A DNA stretch of 64,000 nt from Pleurotus djamor (taxonomy: Eukaryota > Basidiomycota > Agaricomycetes > Agaricales > Pleurotaceae), in assembly GCA_029747585.1 (NCBI GenBank), contig JAPEVF010000233.1:1-64000 (forward strand). The letters are read 5' to 3'. The notes beneath the pieces are model-generated. The model had not been told where the DNA came from. It saw only the letters and a list, made by a program, of their open reading frames with translations, and ran no database searches. How positions within the stretch are numbered: position 1 is the stretch's first letter; each line of letters opens with the position of its first letter. Positions 35,701-47,175 of this stretch are shown here, piece by piece. Made by a program: the position numbers and the translations under genes.

Positions 35701-36440
35701 AGGTCCGATCAAGCGCCGGAATCATCCACCTACCCAATTCCCATATATAGTAATGAGGTTGGATCAAGCGCCCAAATCATCCACCTATTTTTGGGCGCTA
35801 AAATTTGAGGTTGGATCAGTTATCCACCTATTTTCAGGGTCCGTCGGCGAGGTTAGATCGGTCGTCCACCTATTTTGACCTCCGGAGGGGGTCATCGCTA
35901 GACCCAGAGGCTGAAGGTTTGGTGGATCATTTATTGTGGCTTGGAATCGCTCAGGCGTGCACTGACCCCGGAGACTCACTTGTCAAAAGCGGTAAATAGT
36001 TTACGTGGCCACTGGGTAAATCCTGAGTTAGGCGGTCCTCCGTCTTAAGCTAGTTATATTGCACTGAAAGGCATTTCTCTGAGAAGGCATTGTGGTATAG
36101 TGGTTGGAGCGTGTGAGTGAACTTTTTACTTACCCACGAGGTCGCGAGTTCGAGCCCGGGACCTGTATATTGGACTTTTGTCAGAAATTTTTGGATAGTG
36201 AACGCAAACCGGGCTGGTTATCAGCCATAAGACGCAGAAGTACTTTATCTAGCTCTAGTGCAGCCGATTACACTCGGTACATCCGCCCAACCCGCCGTAG
36301 TACCCTCGTAGATGTTGGATCAGCCATCCACCTATTTTCGTCCAAATTTGGAAGTCGGATCGATCATCCACCTCTCCGATTTCCTTTTATGGTAATAAAT
36401 CATCCACCTATTTTGGCCGAAATTCGGACTTTTTGGATCG
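35701..36440. repeat. Iterated motif array GGATC-n-ATCCACCTATTTT
   Basis: At least seven degenerate copies of TTGGATCA..ATCCACCTATTTT occur near 35706, 35759, 35812, 35851, 36314, 36355 and 36395. Within each, GGAT and ATCC are a short inverted pair. On the minus strand copies encode variants of NRWITDPTS in one frame, but stops interrupt it. A tRNA-like segment lies in the middle of the array. Confidence 0.7.
36087..36160 (+). repeat. tRNA-like segment with Pol III A and B boxes (SINE head candidate)
   Basis: TGGTATAGTGGTTGG (36093-36107) matches an A box and AGTTCGAGCCC (36147-36157) a B box, about 40 bp apart as in tRNA genes. The acceptor and T stems do not pair well, so it is not called a functional tRNA. 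A tRNA-derived SINE is the simplest reading. Confidence 0.55.
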
Positions 36441-36893
36441 GACCTCTTGGTGAGTTGTTGGGGGTCCTGTTTGGCCGATGGGGAAAGAACTGGATGCTTC
36501 GGAGACAGGGAGGCTGAGTCGACACTGGTCTGTATGAGAACTCAGTAAATTGTATGATTCTGATCAGTCCGTTGTGGGACAAGCTCAAGCGGAGAATCAA
36601 GTGTGATGGGGTACGACCTTGTGGTCCAAGATACGATGATGGCTGAGCTAGAGTTAGATAAGTGGAAGAAGAGTCCATAGATTTCGTGATTGGGGGGCGA
36701 ACAATGTCCGGTGCGGGGAAGGGAAAGAAGGGTTGAACAGCTCCAGGTTTAAGGATGTAACGTCGGTCCTCCTTCCTGGATCCGTTCACCGTTCGATAAC
36801 GAAGTAACAAACAGCCTAGTACGTGGAGCGCGGTCGACCACCTACTGCAACCAACTGACCCTCCTTCATTGCCTTCAGTTCTAAACTTACACG

Positions 36894-38108
36894 ATGAGCC
36901 GACAGTTCGAGTTCACCATGCCAGCGTTGGGAAGGCCAGCTTTCCTAGGCCAGCTCTACAACGGCAAAACCGAGCAGTTGCTCAACACCCAGCTCTTCAG
37001 CCGTGACGTCCTCACCGCTAATACGATCGAGGACAACATCTCTAACACCTCCCTTTCCTTTACCGATGTCAAGAACCAGACTGACCGTTCGAAATCACTC
37101 AAGATCACGGCAGAAATCTCGCTGTGCATCATGGGGGGGTATGATCAAGTTGTCTNGGGTCGGGGGAATATGTCGACGCAGGCAAGTCCAACGTCTCGTC
37201 ACACGAAGTATCCGCGGTCTGCACCGTACAGAAGAAGAACAAGCGCCTCGACATCGGCCAGGTCGTCACCCAGCAGAAGTGGACGCAGGTTACTAACCTC
37301 GGTGCTACCCACGTCATAACGGCCATTCGCCTAGGAGGCACCTTAGTCGCCAACATCGTCCAGAAAGACTCAAATTCAGAGAACGACAAGGTCATCAAGG
37401 GGAGCTTTTCAGCATCGTTCATGGAGGGGATGAAGTCCTCTTTCAGCGCTAGTGGATCGGCGAGCGTCGCCCTCACTGAGGACGAGAAAGACTTGAACAA
37501 CAAGTGCGAGTTCAAGATATACGGTGATTGGTCGTCCGAACAGACGATCCCTACCACCATCGCAGAGGTCTTCAAGCTGATACAGGATTGGCCAAACCTA
37601 GTCGGCCAAGGCGTTCCTTGCACCCTCACCCTTACCCCGATCGNCCCAGTTCGTCGACACCTCCCCAGAGGCGATGATGCTCTACGAACTCGAGCAGCAC
37701 AAGATCACGAGCATGGCGAAAGCCTACGACGACTTCTTTACCCTGAGTGGTAGACGCGCCCGTATTGTGGCACGTTTGGAGAGCGGAGTGGGAGAATTCT
37801 GTCCAACGTTTTTGAAGGCTTGCCTGGAGAAGAAGATTCAGGTTGACCTAGCTCTCGGACAGGCACGAGAGGAACTCACAAAGTATCTCCTCGCGTACCG
37901 TGCAAACGGCCCATTTGGGTTGGAGGGCGTTGAGACCTTCCTTGCGAGGATGAGAAGGGGGTTCACGGACGGTATCAACGCGTGCAAAGTCGACGATGCC
38001 AAGGTCGATCTCCTCAACTCGATCAATAATCTCGCCACGGCCCAAAAGGCACCCTTAGTGTCGCTCGGTCGACTTCGATCTTACATCACGGAGGTCGGGT
38101 TCAGGTAG
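36894..38108 (+). pseudogene. Stonustoxin-like (SNTX/MACPF-related) protein gene with broken frame
   Basis: The conceptual product of about 400 residues matches, in motif order and length, the N-terminal region of the SNTX family. That family is related to MACPF/CDC pore formers, and uncharacterised homologues exist in many fungi. The N-terminal third is one frame. The frame then changes at a G7 run (about 37132), at an N (37156) and at an N (37643). The last part runs open to 38108 and is helical. All breaks lie at homopolymers or unknown bases, so sequence error and true decay cannot be told apart. No introns were needed and no signal peptide is seen. Function in fungi is unknown; toxicity should not be assumed from the family name. 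Confidence 0.65.
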
Positions 38109-38279
38109 CCCATTGGGGATAGTCATCGTTCCTCCAGCTNCCCAACATCATATACCATCGGTGTAGCGAGGACGGCACCCGAACTCCTCTTCTCTCAGCG
38201 TCTGGATGTAATTGCTACCATACTGCCGGCGCAAGTGCTTCTCATCAGTCACTGGATTACCCCGACACCCAACACCAGA

Positions 38280-39101
38280 TACGTTGATGACCCCAGATCA
38301 CATTACGCTCCTGTCCAAGTCGCCGTCAGCCCCACTAGCGATCGTCTCCAGCTCCTCAAGCCGTTCACCCCCTCGGGACGGCAAGACCCCCACCGACCTC
38401 CCCATTCTCATCAAGGTCCAGGGCAAGTGCACGACCGACCATATCTCGGCTGGTGGACCCTGGCTCAAGTACCGCGGCCATCTCGAAAACATCTCGCAGA
38501 ACTGCCTCATTGGCGCGATCAACTCGGAGAACGGCGAGGCGAACAAGGTGAAGAACCAGTATACGGGCGAATGGGGAGGTGTTCCCCAGACGGCGGCTGC
38601 GTACCGTGAAAAGGGCATCAAGTGGGTTGTCATTGGCGATCATAATTATGGTGAGGGCTCTTCCCGTGAACACGCCGCCCTCGAGCCCCGTTTCCTCGGT
38701 GGACTGGCGATCATCGTGCGCAGCTTTGCGCGTATCCACGAGACGAACTTGAAGAAACAGGGTATGCTCGCGTTGACGTTTGCGGACCCCGCGGATTACG
38801 AGAGGATTCGTCCGGACGACAAGGTGGATATTTTGGGGCTGGAGAGTTTCGCGCCGGGGAAGAATTTGGTGTTGGCGGTGAAGCATGTGGATGGGACGAA
38901 GGAGGAGATTGAGCTTGCGCATTCGTTTAATGAGGGGCAGATTGAGTGGTTTAAGGCGGGGTCGGCGTTGAATTTGGTGAGTTCCCCTCCCTCCCCTTGT
39001 TTTGTCTTCCTTCATCACTCGTGTGGTGGGGGATGTTGTGGGATGGTTGACTGATTTTGGGGTTGTTTTAGATGGCTGCCAAGGCGAAAGAGTCCAAGTA
39101 G
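38280..39101 (+). pseudogene. ACO1: 5'-truncated mitochondrial aconitase copy (C-terminal swivel domain)
   Basis: The reading carries aconitase domain-4 motifs: [49 protein letters not shown] (active-site serine loop), and [14 protein letters not shown]. An intron (about 38975-39071, GTGAGT...TTTTAG) leads to a short last exon ending KESK-stop. It covers only the last third of the enzyme, which isomerises citrate in the TCA cycle. No sequence for domains 1-3 precedes it, and similarity stops at about 38280. One frameshift lies near 38373 (CCCTCGGGACG). Retention of the intron shows it arose by DNA duplication, not retrocopying. It is almost certainly not a functional aconitase. Confidence 0.8.
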
Positions 39102-39673
39102 AAAGCATCGTCGTTGCTGTACGGCGAAAAAGGACTCCCCTTTTCGTTGACCCTATCTCTTATCATTACTCCCTCGTTTTTTTTCTAGTCTGCTTTTTTG
39201 TCATCTCTTATTTTTTTCACTGAATCCACTGTATCAGTAAAGAAAGTTCTTTTTGTGAGTGTGAGTGGGATTGAGTTTTGTTGAGAGTGGACTCGGTCGA
39301 GACCTTCAGAGACGATGCGATGATGAAATGTGGGCGCTCGACGGCGCTTTGTATCGTTGATGCATTAGACTCGATCATCAGTAGAGTATAGCCGCAAGGC
39401 CAGGCGCAGGATCAGTCGCCCTTGTATATAGTTTAGCTTGATTTCGTACCACCACCATCGTGCCCCCATCCCCAATCCCTTTGACGAGATTTCTACGATC
39501 TTCAAGCCTTGCGAGGTGTGTTTGGCTTCTGGTGCTTTATCGTTTTTGCTTCACAATCTAATCTTATCAATTCGACATCAACTGAAATTCGTATGGGGTT
39601 ACCCTCTCATACTTCCCAGCATTTCAGTGACCCGATCTCAATTCCAATTTCAGCATCTATCTACCCGTTGATT

Positions 39674-41032
39674 ATGGCTACACAGAAGCACAAGAATATA
39701 TTTGACACGTTGGCGAAGAAGGATATGTGGTCGGACAAGAATGAGACGGTCAGTTTCTTTTTCCCATGGAAGCGTCGAAGCTGATGGATTGATGAATTGA
39801 TGTCATGGGATGTAGGCGATTCTGGAACCGTATTCTTATATTACCAGTACACCTGGGAAAGATATGCGCACGCATATGATAGAAGCGTTTAATCTGTGGT
39901 TGGAGGTGCCGGAGGATAATCTGAGGATTATCGCGAAGATTGTGAATATGCTGCATAGTGCTAGTTTGCTGTAAGCATTTCTTTTTTCAGAATGAGCGCT
40001 TGTGGTCATGATTTGACTCCGTATGTTACAGTGTTGATGATATCGAAGATGATTCTCAACTACGCAGGGGACAACCAGGTTTGCTCGCTTTTACTGTTTC
40101 ACAAATTCTATCTGATGTTTTGTTAGTTGCCCATAGAATTTATGGGATACCACAGACCATTAATACTGCAAATTATGTCTACTTCCAAGCATTCCAAGAG
40201 CTTTTTGCACTTAGGCAAAGCAGTGGATACAATGGTTCGGCCAATTTAGAGTCCATTGTCACAGGTTTGCTGGCTTTCTTTTATGCGTTCGCCATTTCTG
40301 AGTGTTGCTACATTGTAGAGGAGCTCCTGGCCCTACATAGGGGACAGGGTCTTGAGATTTTGTGGAGAGACAGTTTACAATGCCCTACTGAAGAAGAGTA
40401 TATCAACATGGTCAACAATAGTGAGCAAGGTTGCATCTAAAATCTTTAATTATCACTGAACACATTCTCTCAATTAGAGACAGGTGGGCTCCTCCGTATT
40501 GGCATCAAGCTCATGATGGCATGTGCTACCAAGAACAAGGATGTGTATGTCTGCCTCCAATACTTGCTGCCTCAGTCCTTTGATCTAACAAATGATAGTG
40601 ACTACACTCCCCTTGTCAATCTGATTGGAGTATACTACCAAGTCCGGGATGACTATATGAATCTTCAAAGTACTGAATACTCTATCAACAAAGGCTTTGC
40701 AGAAGATCTTAGTGAAGGAAAGTTCTCCTTCCCTGTTGTGCATGGAATTCATGCGGATACATCAAACCGCCAGATTTACAGTATGTGCTCTTTTGTTAAC
40801 CCAGCCAACTCATTAATCATCAATGCTGCAAGATGTCTTGCAAAAGCGCCCCACCACACCCACACTGAAGCATTACACTATTGAATATCTACGCAACAAA
40901 ACCAAATCATTTGAATACACCCTTGAAGTTATTCAGGAACTGGAGCAGCAAACATTACAGGAAATCAAGCTCCTTGGGGGAAATGCTGGCCTTGCCAAAA
41001 TTATGGAACTTCTGCATATCACTACCAATTAA
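39674..41032 (+). CDS. BTS1: Geranylgeranyl diphosphate synthase (polyprenyl synthase)
   Basis: Exons: 39674-39748, 39816-39970, 40032-40078, from 40127, and further short exons to 41032. The last junction restores [14 protein letters not shown]. Aspartate-rich motifs for Mg-diphosphate binding are both present: [12 protein letters not shown] (first) and RDDYMN (second). [19 protein letters not shown] and DTSNRQ are also conserved. This matches fungal GGPPS, which condenses isopentenyl with farnesyl diphosphate to make C20 diphosphate for protein prenylation and terpenoids. No terpene cyclase is fused. The gene looks intact, yet base composition changes at the exon 3/intron 3 boundary (about 40,078): upstream exons are CpG-normal, downstream exons CpG-poor and A/T-rich at third positions. 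Confidence 0.9.
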
Positions 41033-42535
41033 ATCAATATATCCAACTCATAGAAGCCCGCCCTATGTGCACCCTTTGGTACACCTCTGAGAGAGCCCTG
41101 AACCATCCTGTTCAAAACACTTGCCAAAGACTTGGTTGTGACTACTCTTGGCTTGCCTTGGTTGGAAATGTACCACTGTACTGTACAAACACACATGCAT
41201 GTGTATCATCTATCAATCTTATGATCCATCACAAGTCCGGCTAGATCTAGCTGAAAATATTCACTCAAAATAGAGGAGCAGACTTGAGTCCAGTGAATAA
41301 TGAAATTAATTGGAATGGTCCATAATGTTCCCTCTGGAAATCCAGTAGGAATCCACTGGGTATTGAAGAATCCATGATGGGAAATGGTAGAAATATCCAG
41401 GAATGTATGATGGTAATGTGAGAAAGAAATATAGGTTTCATCTAATCATCTACATTATGTAATTAATGTCAGGATTGGCATATTGGTCCTATACAGAGGA
41501 TCTGTTTGCTTCAATTTGCACTGCAGGCTCTGCAGGTGTTTTCTCATTTACCTCACACAAGGCAATTTTGGCAATGATCCTCTGTGAATGCATGAAGGGC
41601 ATCACATGGATGGTCCAATCAAAGTTACTGACAGCCATCTGGTTCAATCTTGATCTCAACCATGTGTTGAGCTGCCCACAGGTCCTCTGCCCCTCAATTT
41701 CATGGTGTTCAAAAGACTTGCACACCTTGCGGGTCAGTCATTCCATGCATGGAAGATCTTTGCCAAATCAGCATCAGGGATGGAGATTCTGGAATTTCTT
41801 CAAGATATTTACTCCAATCCAAAACTCCAGCCTATCTATCCAGCTATTCACAAGGCCTGTGCCTTCCCTATGCACACAGTAGTACTTTCCAGGGACACTG
41901 CGAAGAGCATATTGTTGTAGGTGGAAAGAAATAGAGAGGAGGATGAGGAGAGATTGAGAGCTCAGACACAGACACAGACACAAGAATGGCCACAACAGTT
42001 GGTTGTCCAACAGCAGAGAGCAACTATCTACTACATTCCGAGCTAATCCGACTTTATTTGTCCTTGTTTGTACATGTCCGTTACAACTCCGACACTCCGA
42101 AACTCCGCATCAACAGCACATATGACCACCACTTCATCCGTCATGAATCCCTATCACTATGTCAATCACAGAACTACAGATTTTCTCCGCTGGACTTGGT
42201 GCAACCCTGCTCCTTTAAATGGCTCAGCCCCAAGCCTTGTGGTTGTTGATCATAATAAAGAGGTCAAGCCATCCCTCACATGGGCATCCAGCTGGCACTC
42301 AGGTAAGAAAACTAAAATGATATTCAAAGCACTCCATTGATGCCATTGATGTTGGTTCAAGGGCAATGGTTGCGATGTGTCCCACTGGGTTGGTCAGGGG
42401 TACCATTGTTAAGAGGAGGTCCAGCCGAGGAAACCATTGGACGGAGTGAGTCTTGTTTGTCCTCCTGAGCTCTTCGCAAGGCACAGCTCGTTCCGAAAAC
42501 AATCAAATTAGCATTTCTCCTCTCACGAGGTTTTG
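41033..42535. repeat. Dispersed CCAGTGG-rich repeat remnants
   Basis: A copy of a family beginning GATCCATCACAAGTCCGGCT is at about 41223-41460. No gene is supported here; short open frames lack any recognised motif. Confidence 0.5.
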
Positions 42536-43301
42536 GTGTATTAGGTAGTTAGTGCATTCATTAATTAGCATTAGTATAATAAATACACTGGAATGGGTAC
42601 AAAGTTGCTTGTGGGATGCTACAGTCAAATTCACTATTGCAAGTACCACATTCCAACCACAGTGGCAATGTAAGCTCTGCAGTTGCTTTATAAGGATGGC
42701 AGCATTCAGGTTTCTTCAACAACTTCGATCCCACTTTTCCAGTGGGTTCCACTGGATTTCCAGCTGGGTCCACCTGTAATTGTGATGTATCTTCCCCTTC
42801 TTTCTTATTTAGTAATGTGTTGGTCGGTATTCTAGTAACTTAGCACCCCACCCAGTAGGGAATTTGATTGCCATTGCTCTCTGACTTGCTTTCTTTTTGT
42901 AGTTTTCTACAGAAGTAATGTTAGTGATGGACACAAGAGGATCATAGTGATAGTTCCAGGGATGCTTTCCTACAAGATGCATGAATCAGGGTACTAGATA
43001 TTCATTCAGGACCTATGTATGACATATTTTAAGGTCAAAGAAAAACTTAACCTACTCATTAAAAGCGAGGGCGCTGTATGCACTCAAATGGAACAGGTGG
43101 GAGCAGTCAAGTTCAACAAGGAACATTTTCTGAATCCCGAACCAGACTGTTAAGATCCATTGTTGCATTGATGATGCATTTTTGGGAAGACATATCTCCC
43201 CAGAAACAATCAATATGACACTGGGTTTCATGGGCTCTGAGGACAGCCGCAATATTGGGACAGCTATGCTGGATGACCCATCGGACCAATCCATCATGGG
43301 C
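42536..43301 (+). repeat. Left arm of a long inverted repeat (about 766 bp)
   Basis: The reverse complement of 54376-55143 matches this stretch over its full length with only scattered substitutions (for example AGCCGCAAT here against AGCCGTAAT there). The arms are about 11.1 kb apart and inverted. Both carry the same short open frames, none with a recognised domain. Confidence 0.85.
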
Positions 43302-43313
43302 GTCAATCTCTTG

Positions 43314-43533
43314 ATCCATCACAAGTCCGGCTGGATCCGGCTGGAAAATTTCCACTCAAAATGAGGGAGTGGACATGAGTGGAATCCACTGGAATCCACT
43401 GGAATCCACTCATGTCTCTAGCTGGAGTCCAGCTGGAACCAAAGTTGGTACCTCTCTCCAGAAACTTCATCTCTTTGCTTGGCCCCCAGTGGATTTCCAG
43501 TGGATCTCCAGTGGATAATTGAAGAGGGAGCCT
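43314..43533 (+). repeat. Dispersed repeat copy (GATCCATCACAAGTCCGGCT family)
   Basis: It shares its head and its tail (ACCTCTCTCCAGAAACTTCA ... GAAGAGGGAG) with 49433-49592. It includes an 11-bp tandem, TGGAATCCAC(T), three times at about 43378-43413. The TIR element at 43550 is inserted into this copy's downstream part. Confidence 0.65.
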
Positions 43534-43549
43534 TCATATAGGTGCTTTA

Positions 43550-44085
43550 CAGCCGTTTGCAAAATTCTTGACACTCCGTCATCCGCGCGGAAGATGAACC
43601 GAGTAAAACTGGAAACGTACTTAGCGAAATTTTGTGCGAATGTTTAGCGCCCACCCACAGCTTCCCGCTTTTCCACTAGTCGTGACCTCAAATGGTTGGC
43701 TCCATAACTCAACAAGGTCTCTAAAGTCTCTTGGTGACCAACCACTGGATTCAGGGTGCTTCGTTATCATACGGAACGCGGTGGTGAGAGTAACGAGAAA
43801 GACGAGAACGCCCACGCCGATTGATTCTAATTTCTAGGCAATATTTTGACTAACTTCTTCGCCTGTATTACCCAACGCGAGTGGATACTCAATGATATGG
43901 ACATCCACATCCTCGTGAACATGACTCATCACGCCGAACTTTTCTGTCAACATCTTGAGAACCAATACACAACCGAAGCCGGGCGCTTAGTGAAAGTTGA
44001 CGAAATTTGGCCAAGTTAGTTTCCACTTTTCATGTAATCACTTACTCGCGGATATCGGAAGTGTCAAGAATTTTGCAAACGGCTG
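43550..44085. mobile_element. Mariner/pogo-type TIR element, 536 bp, TA target duplication
   Basis: The ends are CAGCCGTTTGCAAAATTCTT and its inverted complement, extending to about 38 bp with two small indels. Each end is flanked by TA (43548-43549 and 44086-44087), the Tc1/mariner-superfamily target. The interior is CpG-rich, unlike its surroundings, and holds short open frames but no recognisable transposase. It is therefore non-autonomous, and possibly carries captured sequence. Confidence 0.8.
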
Positions 44086-44602
44086 TAATGTCATTGTCCA
44101 CTGGATATTTGCTTAGAAGAAGACTTCATGATGGTTTATGGTACCCTCATCATGAGGAGGTGCATGCATCCAGGGAAGGTGCTGGATGGAGCCAGTTGCC
44201 TGTGCAGGTATTATTAGAAGACATGCACTGGGTCACAAAATAAATGCTTAATCTAAGGGGCAATTTCAGGTCCTCCTGATTTTTCTGTTCTCTGGAGTGA
44301 TGATAGGAACCAGCGCAGTGATTCAATTATGGTATGGTGTGTTTCTCCCAAGCTCAAAAGAAGGTGGATCAGTCAAGCATCATTCACATTTACGGCAACT
44401 TAGAAACACACATCCCACCCTACAAGACCTCCTCATTCATAGGTTGAAGGACTATTGGCAAAGCCGGCAACAGCAGGCGGCACTTTTCGAGGGTTTGAGC
44501 TACCCGGATTCGTACCTTCACAGGTATGCTCGTTGACCCATTAGGGGATGTCACCCATTCATTACGTGATAGGTGACAGTAAGGGTAAATCAGTCACCCC
44601 TC

Positions 44603-45474
44603 ATGAGTCATTCTGTCCTCACACCAATCATTCTGAATAGTCTCCCGGGGAACTCAGCACAACGCAAAGCTAAACAGCTGTGTACTCTAAGAGCGCTAGC
44701 TGCTGCATCCGCTATCCGCCGCCTTCATGAACTCCATTGCATCATGGAACCCATTCCAGTCATTCTATGGGGTGATCGTGCCATCGGTGCTCTAGGAGCC
44801 CGGGTGGTCTGTGAGGTAAGTAGTTAGTAATATAGTATTTGTACCCCAACCAAGCTCTGCTAATTTCGCAGGATTACATGCTTGTTGTTGACGACGTCGA
44901 CTATGATGATGCCGTGGGCCGATTGCGGTCGGCAGGCTTTCAAGACTGCGACTGGTCATGCGGCTCCGTTGCTCCCGACTTTTACCAAGGGCACATAAAA
45001 GAGCGCATCTACCGTCGCATCGTTCAGGATTACAGCTACCTGGATCAGAACTCGATGTGCTTTTTCTTCCCTCGGGAACAGCAGCCCCAAACATTTGATA
45101 GAAGACCGAAGATTGTTCTGCTTCGTTCCTCTTACGCCCATATCCGGACCTATGACAAGAAGTGTACATGTGGAAACAATATACAATATCCCGATGCTCC
45201 CCAGCTTCTCCTGAGCTTTATCCAAACCTATTTGCGTGAGCCACGCAAAGGCTTGTGGACAAACACCCTAACCAGTTGGGCTATTTCATATGTGTATGGA
45301 GAGCTTGGAGAGTCAATGGTTCCTGATGATGTGTTGGATGGGTGCGATGATGCCGAAGCTAAGGCTTGGTTCAATGCCAGCATAAGGAGATTTGAGGGTG
45401 GGATGGATCGGAAAACATGCACCAAGCGGCTGCGAAGGGTCAATACTAGGAGTCTAGTATTGAAACCTGCTTAA
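44603..45474 (+). CDS. Hypothetical protein, possibly nucleotidyltransferase-like fold
   Basis: Two exons, 44603-44815 and 44872-45474, join at GAG|GTAAGT...CGCAG|GAT. The product has PVILWGDRAIGALGARVVCE followed by DYMLVVDD...DDAVGRLRSAGF. This arrangement recalls the Agaricomycete proteins in which a small-molecule nucleotidyltransferase-like core is read as (I/V)xWGxxA...VxD(D)xxxxAVxxLxxAG. The catalytic carboxylates are not certain. It uses more CpG than its flanks. Its last bases form part of the inverted structure described at 45465-46740. Function unknown. Confidence 0.5.
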
Positions 45475-46740
45475 TAACTGATTGATCCGAAGACCAAAGA
45501 ACGCGAAAGTGTCACTAATAGCATGTGATAATAATATTGATTGATTGGTGTAACTAACTGTTGAAAGTAGTTAATGATGCAACACTTTGGATGATGAAAA
45601 CTATCCCCAAGTAAGAGGGATTCGGCTAGCTGCTTACATAATGGTAATGCACGGAAGACCATGCCGGTGGAAGCTTAGGTTGCGGCCTTGAAGCACCCGC
45701 ATCACGCTCTTCTCCATTAGTATTTAGTTGTAGATAAATTTATATCTAGCTGTGGGTGGATGCCGGTGTCCCAGATCACTATTTAGTGATGAAAAGAGCG
45801 GTCTAGATTGACCATGGGAACAGTACATTGACTGTGAGAACAGTCAATTACTGATGGACCCTGTGCAAAGAATGCCTCCGGGTTCCACAACCAGGGCAAA
45901 GCTCGCGGAATCCTTATAACCCCGGAGATCAGGACAATGTTCTGCATCTGCCTGTTGTGGTCCGGAGCTGTGGAATTTCGGACGCGATTTAGTGGACATG
46001 CACTCGAGCGGTTCTTGTCGAAAAGGTACCCGTGGGAACCTAAAAGGGGGGGTTACCAGAAAAGGGACAACGGCACACTCTGGGACACTATTGTTAGTTA
46101 CATCAATCAATCAATATTATTATCACACGCTATTAGTGACACTTCCGCGTTCTTTGGTCTGCGGATCAATCAGTTATTAAGCAGGTTTAAACACTACTAA
46201 CAATAGTGTCCCAGAGTGTGCCGTTGTCCCTTTTCTGGTAACCCCCCCNTTTTAGGTTCCCACGGGTACCTTTTGACAAGAACCGTCCAAGTGCGTGTCC
46301 ACTAAATTGCGTCCGAAATTCCACAGCTCCGGACCACAACAGGTAGATACAGAACATTGTCCTGATCTCCGGGGTTATAAGGATTCCGCGAGCTTTGCAC
46401 TGGTTGTGGAACCCAGAGGCATTCTTTGCACAGGGTCCATCAGTAATTGACTGTTCTCACAGTCAATGTACTGTTCCCACAGTCAATCTAGACCGCTCTT
46501 TTCATCACTAAATAGTGATCTGGGACCACCCACAGCTAGATATAAATTTATCTACAACTAAATAATAATGGAGAAGAGAACTATAGAACTATGTATTGAC
46601 TCCGCAGACGAGAGTGTGATGCGGTTGCTTCAAGGCGCTTCTACCGGCATGGTCTTCTGTGCATTACCATTATGTAAGCAGCTAGCCGAATCCCTCTTAC
46701 TTGGGGGTAGTAAAGTGTTGCATCATTAACTACTTTCAAC
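45465..46740. repeat. Nested inverted duplication (palindrome arms about 540 bp)
   Basis: 45560-46098 and 46196-46740 are inverted copies of each other, more than 90 percent alike. The 97-bp spacer 46099-46195 is itself the inverse of the sequence just outside the left arm (45465-45559), including the 3' end of the preceding gene. The order is therefore A-L-A'-L', where primes mark inversions. An N beside a C7 run lies at 46249 in the right arm. Confidence 0.85.
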
Positions 46741-47175
46741 ATCTAGGACAGTAACTTTGACACAGGTCTGACAGGAGAGGGGCAGCTGCACTGTACAAGG
46801 CAGTTCATTCTTGAGGCACTGGTGTCCCCCAGAAGTTTAAAGTGTTGGCAAAGATCTATCTAGATGAGGTCCATTCCTGACTTTGGGCATTGGTTTCAAC
46901 TTTCTTAATTGCTTGACAAGTCAGAATTGTACATCTCATCAATATCCTGTCAATCTCTTAATCCATCATAAGTCAGATTATAGATTATCCAGTCAACTCC
47001 AGTAGAATAAGCACCAATTCAGGAGCCCTCCAACTGACCCTGACAATTTATTCAGCGACAACTCAGAGAGCCCCGATCTGGGCTTCGGTCTTTCAATTAT
47101 GTAGTCCAGCGCAGCCCGAACAACCTCCAAAATTTCTGATCTTATCTTATCAATAAGACCCTGTCTGCAACCACC
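46741..47175. other. Intergenic upstream of the biotin ligase
   Basis: No gene or strong repeat was recognised. The last 60 bases before 47176 lead into the CCACCATGA start context of the biotin ligase. Confidence 0.4.

Noticed and set aside
36087..36160. Functional tRNA gene
   Set aside because: A and B boxes are good, but acceptor and T stems do not pair and no clean anticodon arm forms. Reported as a tRNA-like SINE head instead.
42552..43364. Open frames shared by both arms of the long inverted repeat as a gene
   Set aside because: They are conserved only because the arms are recent copies; no domain or start context supports coding.
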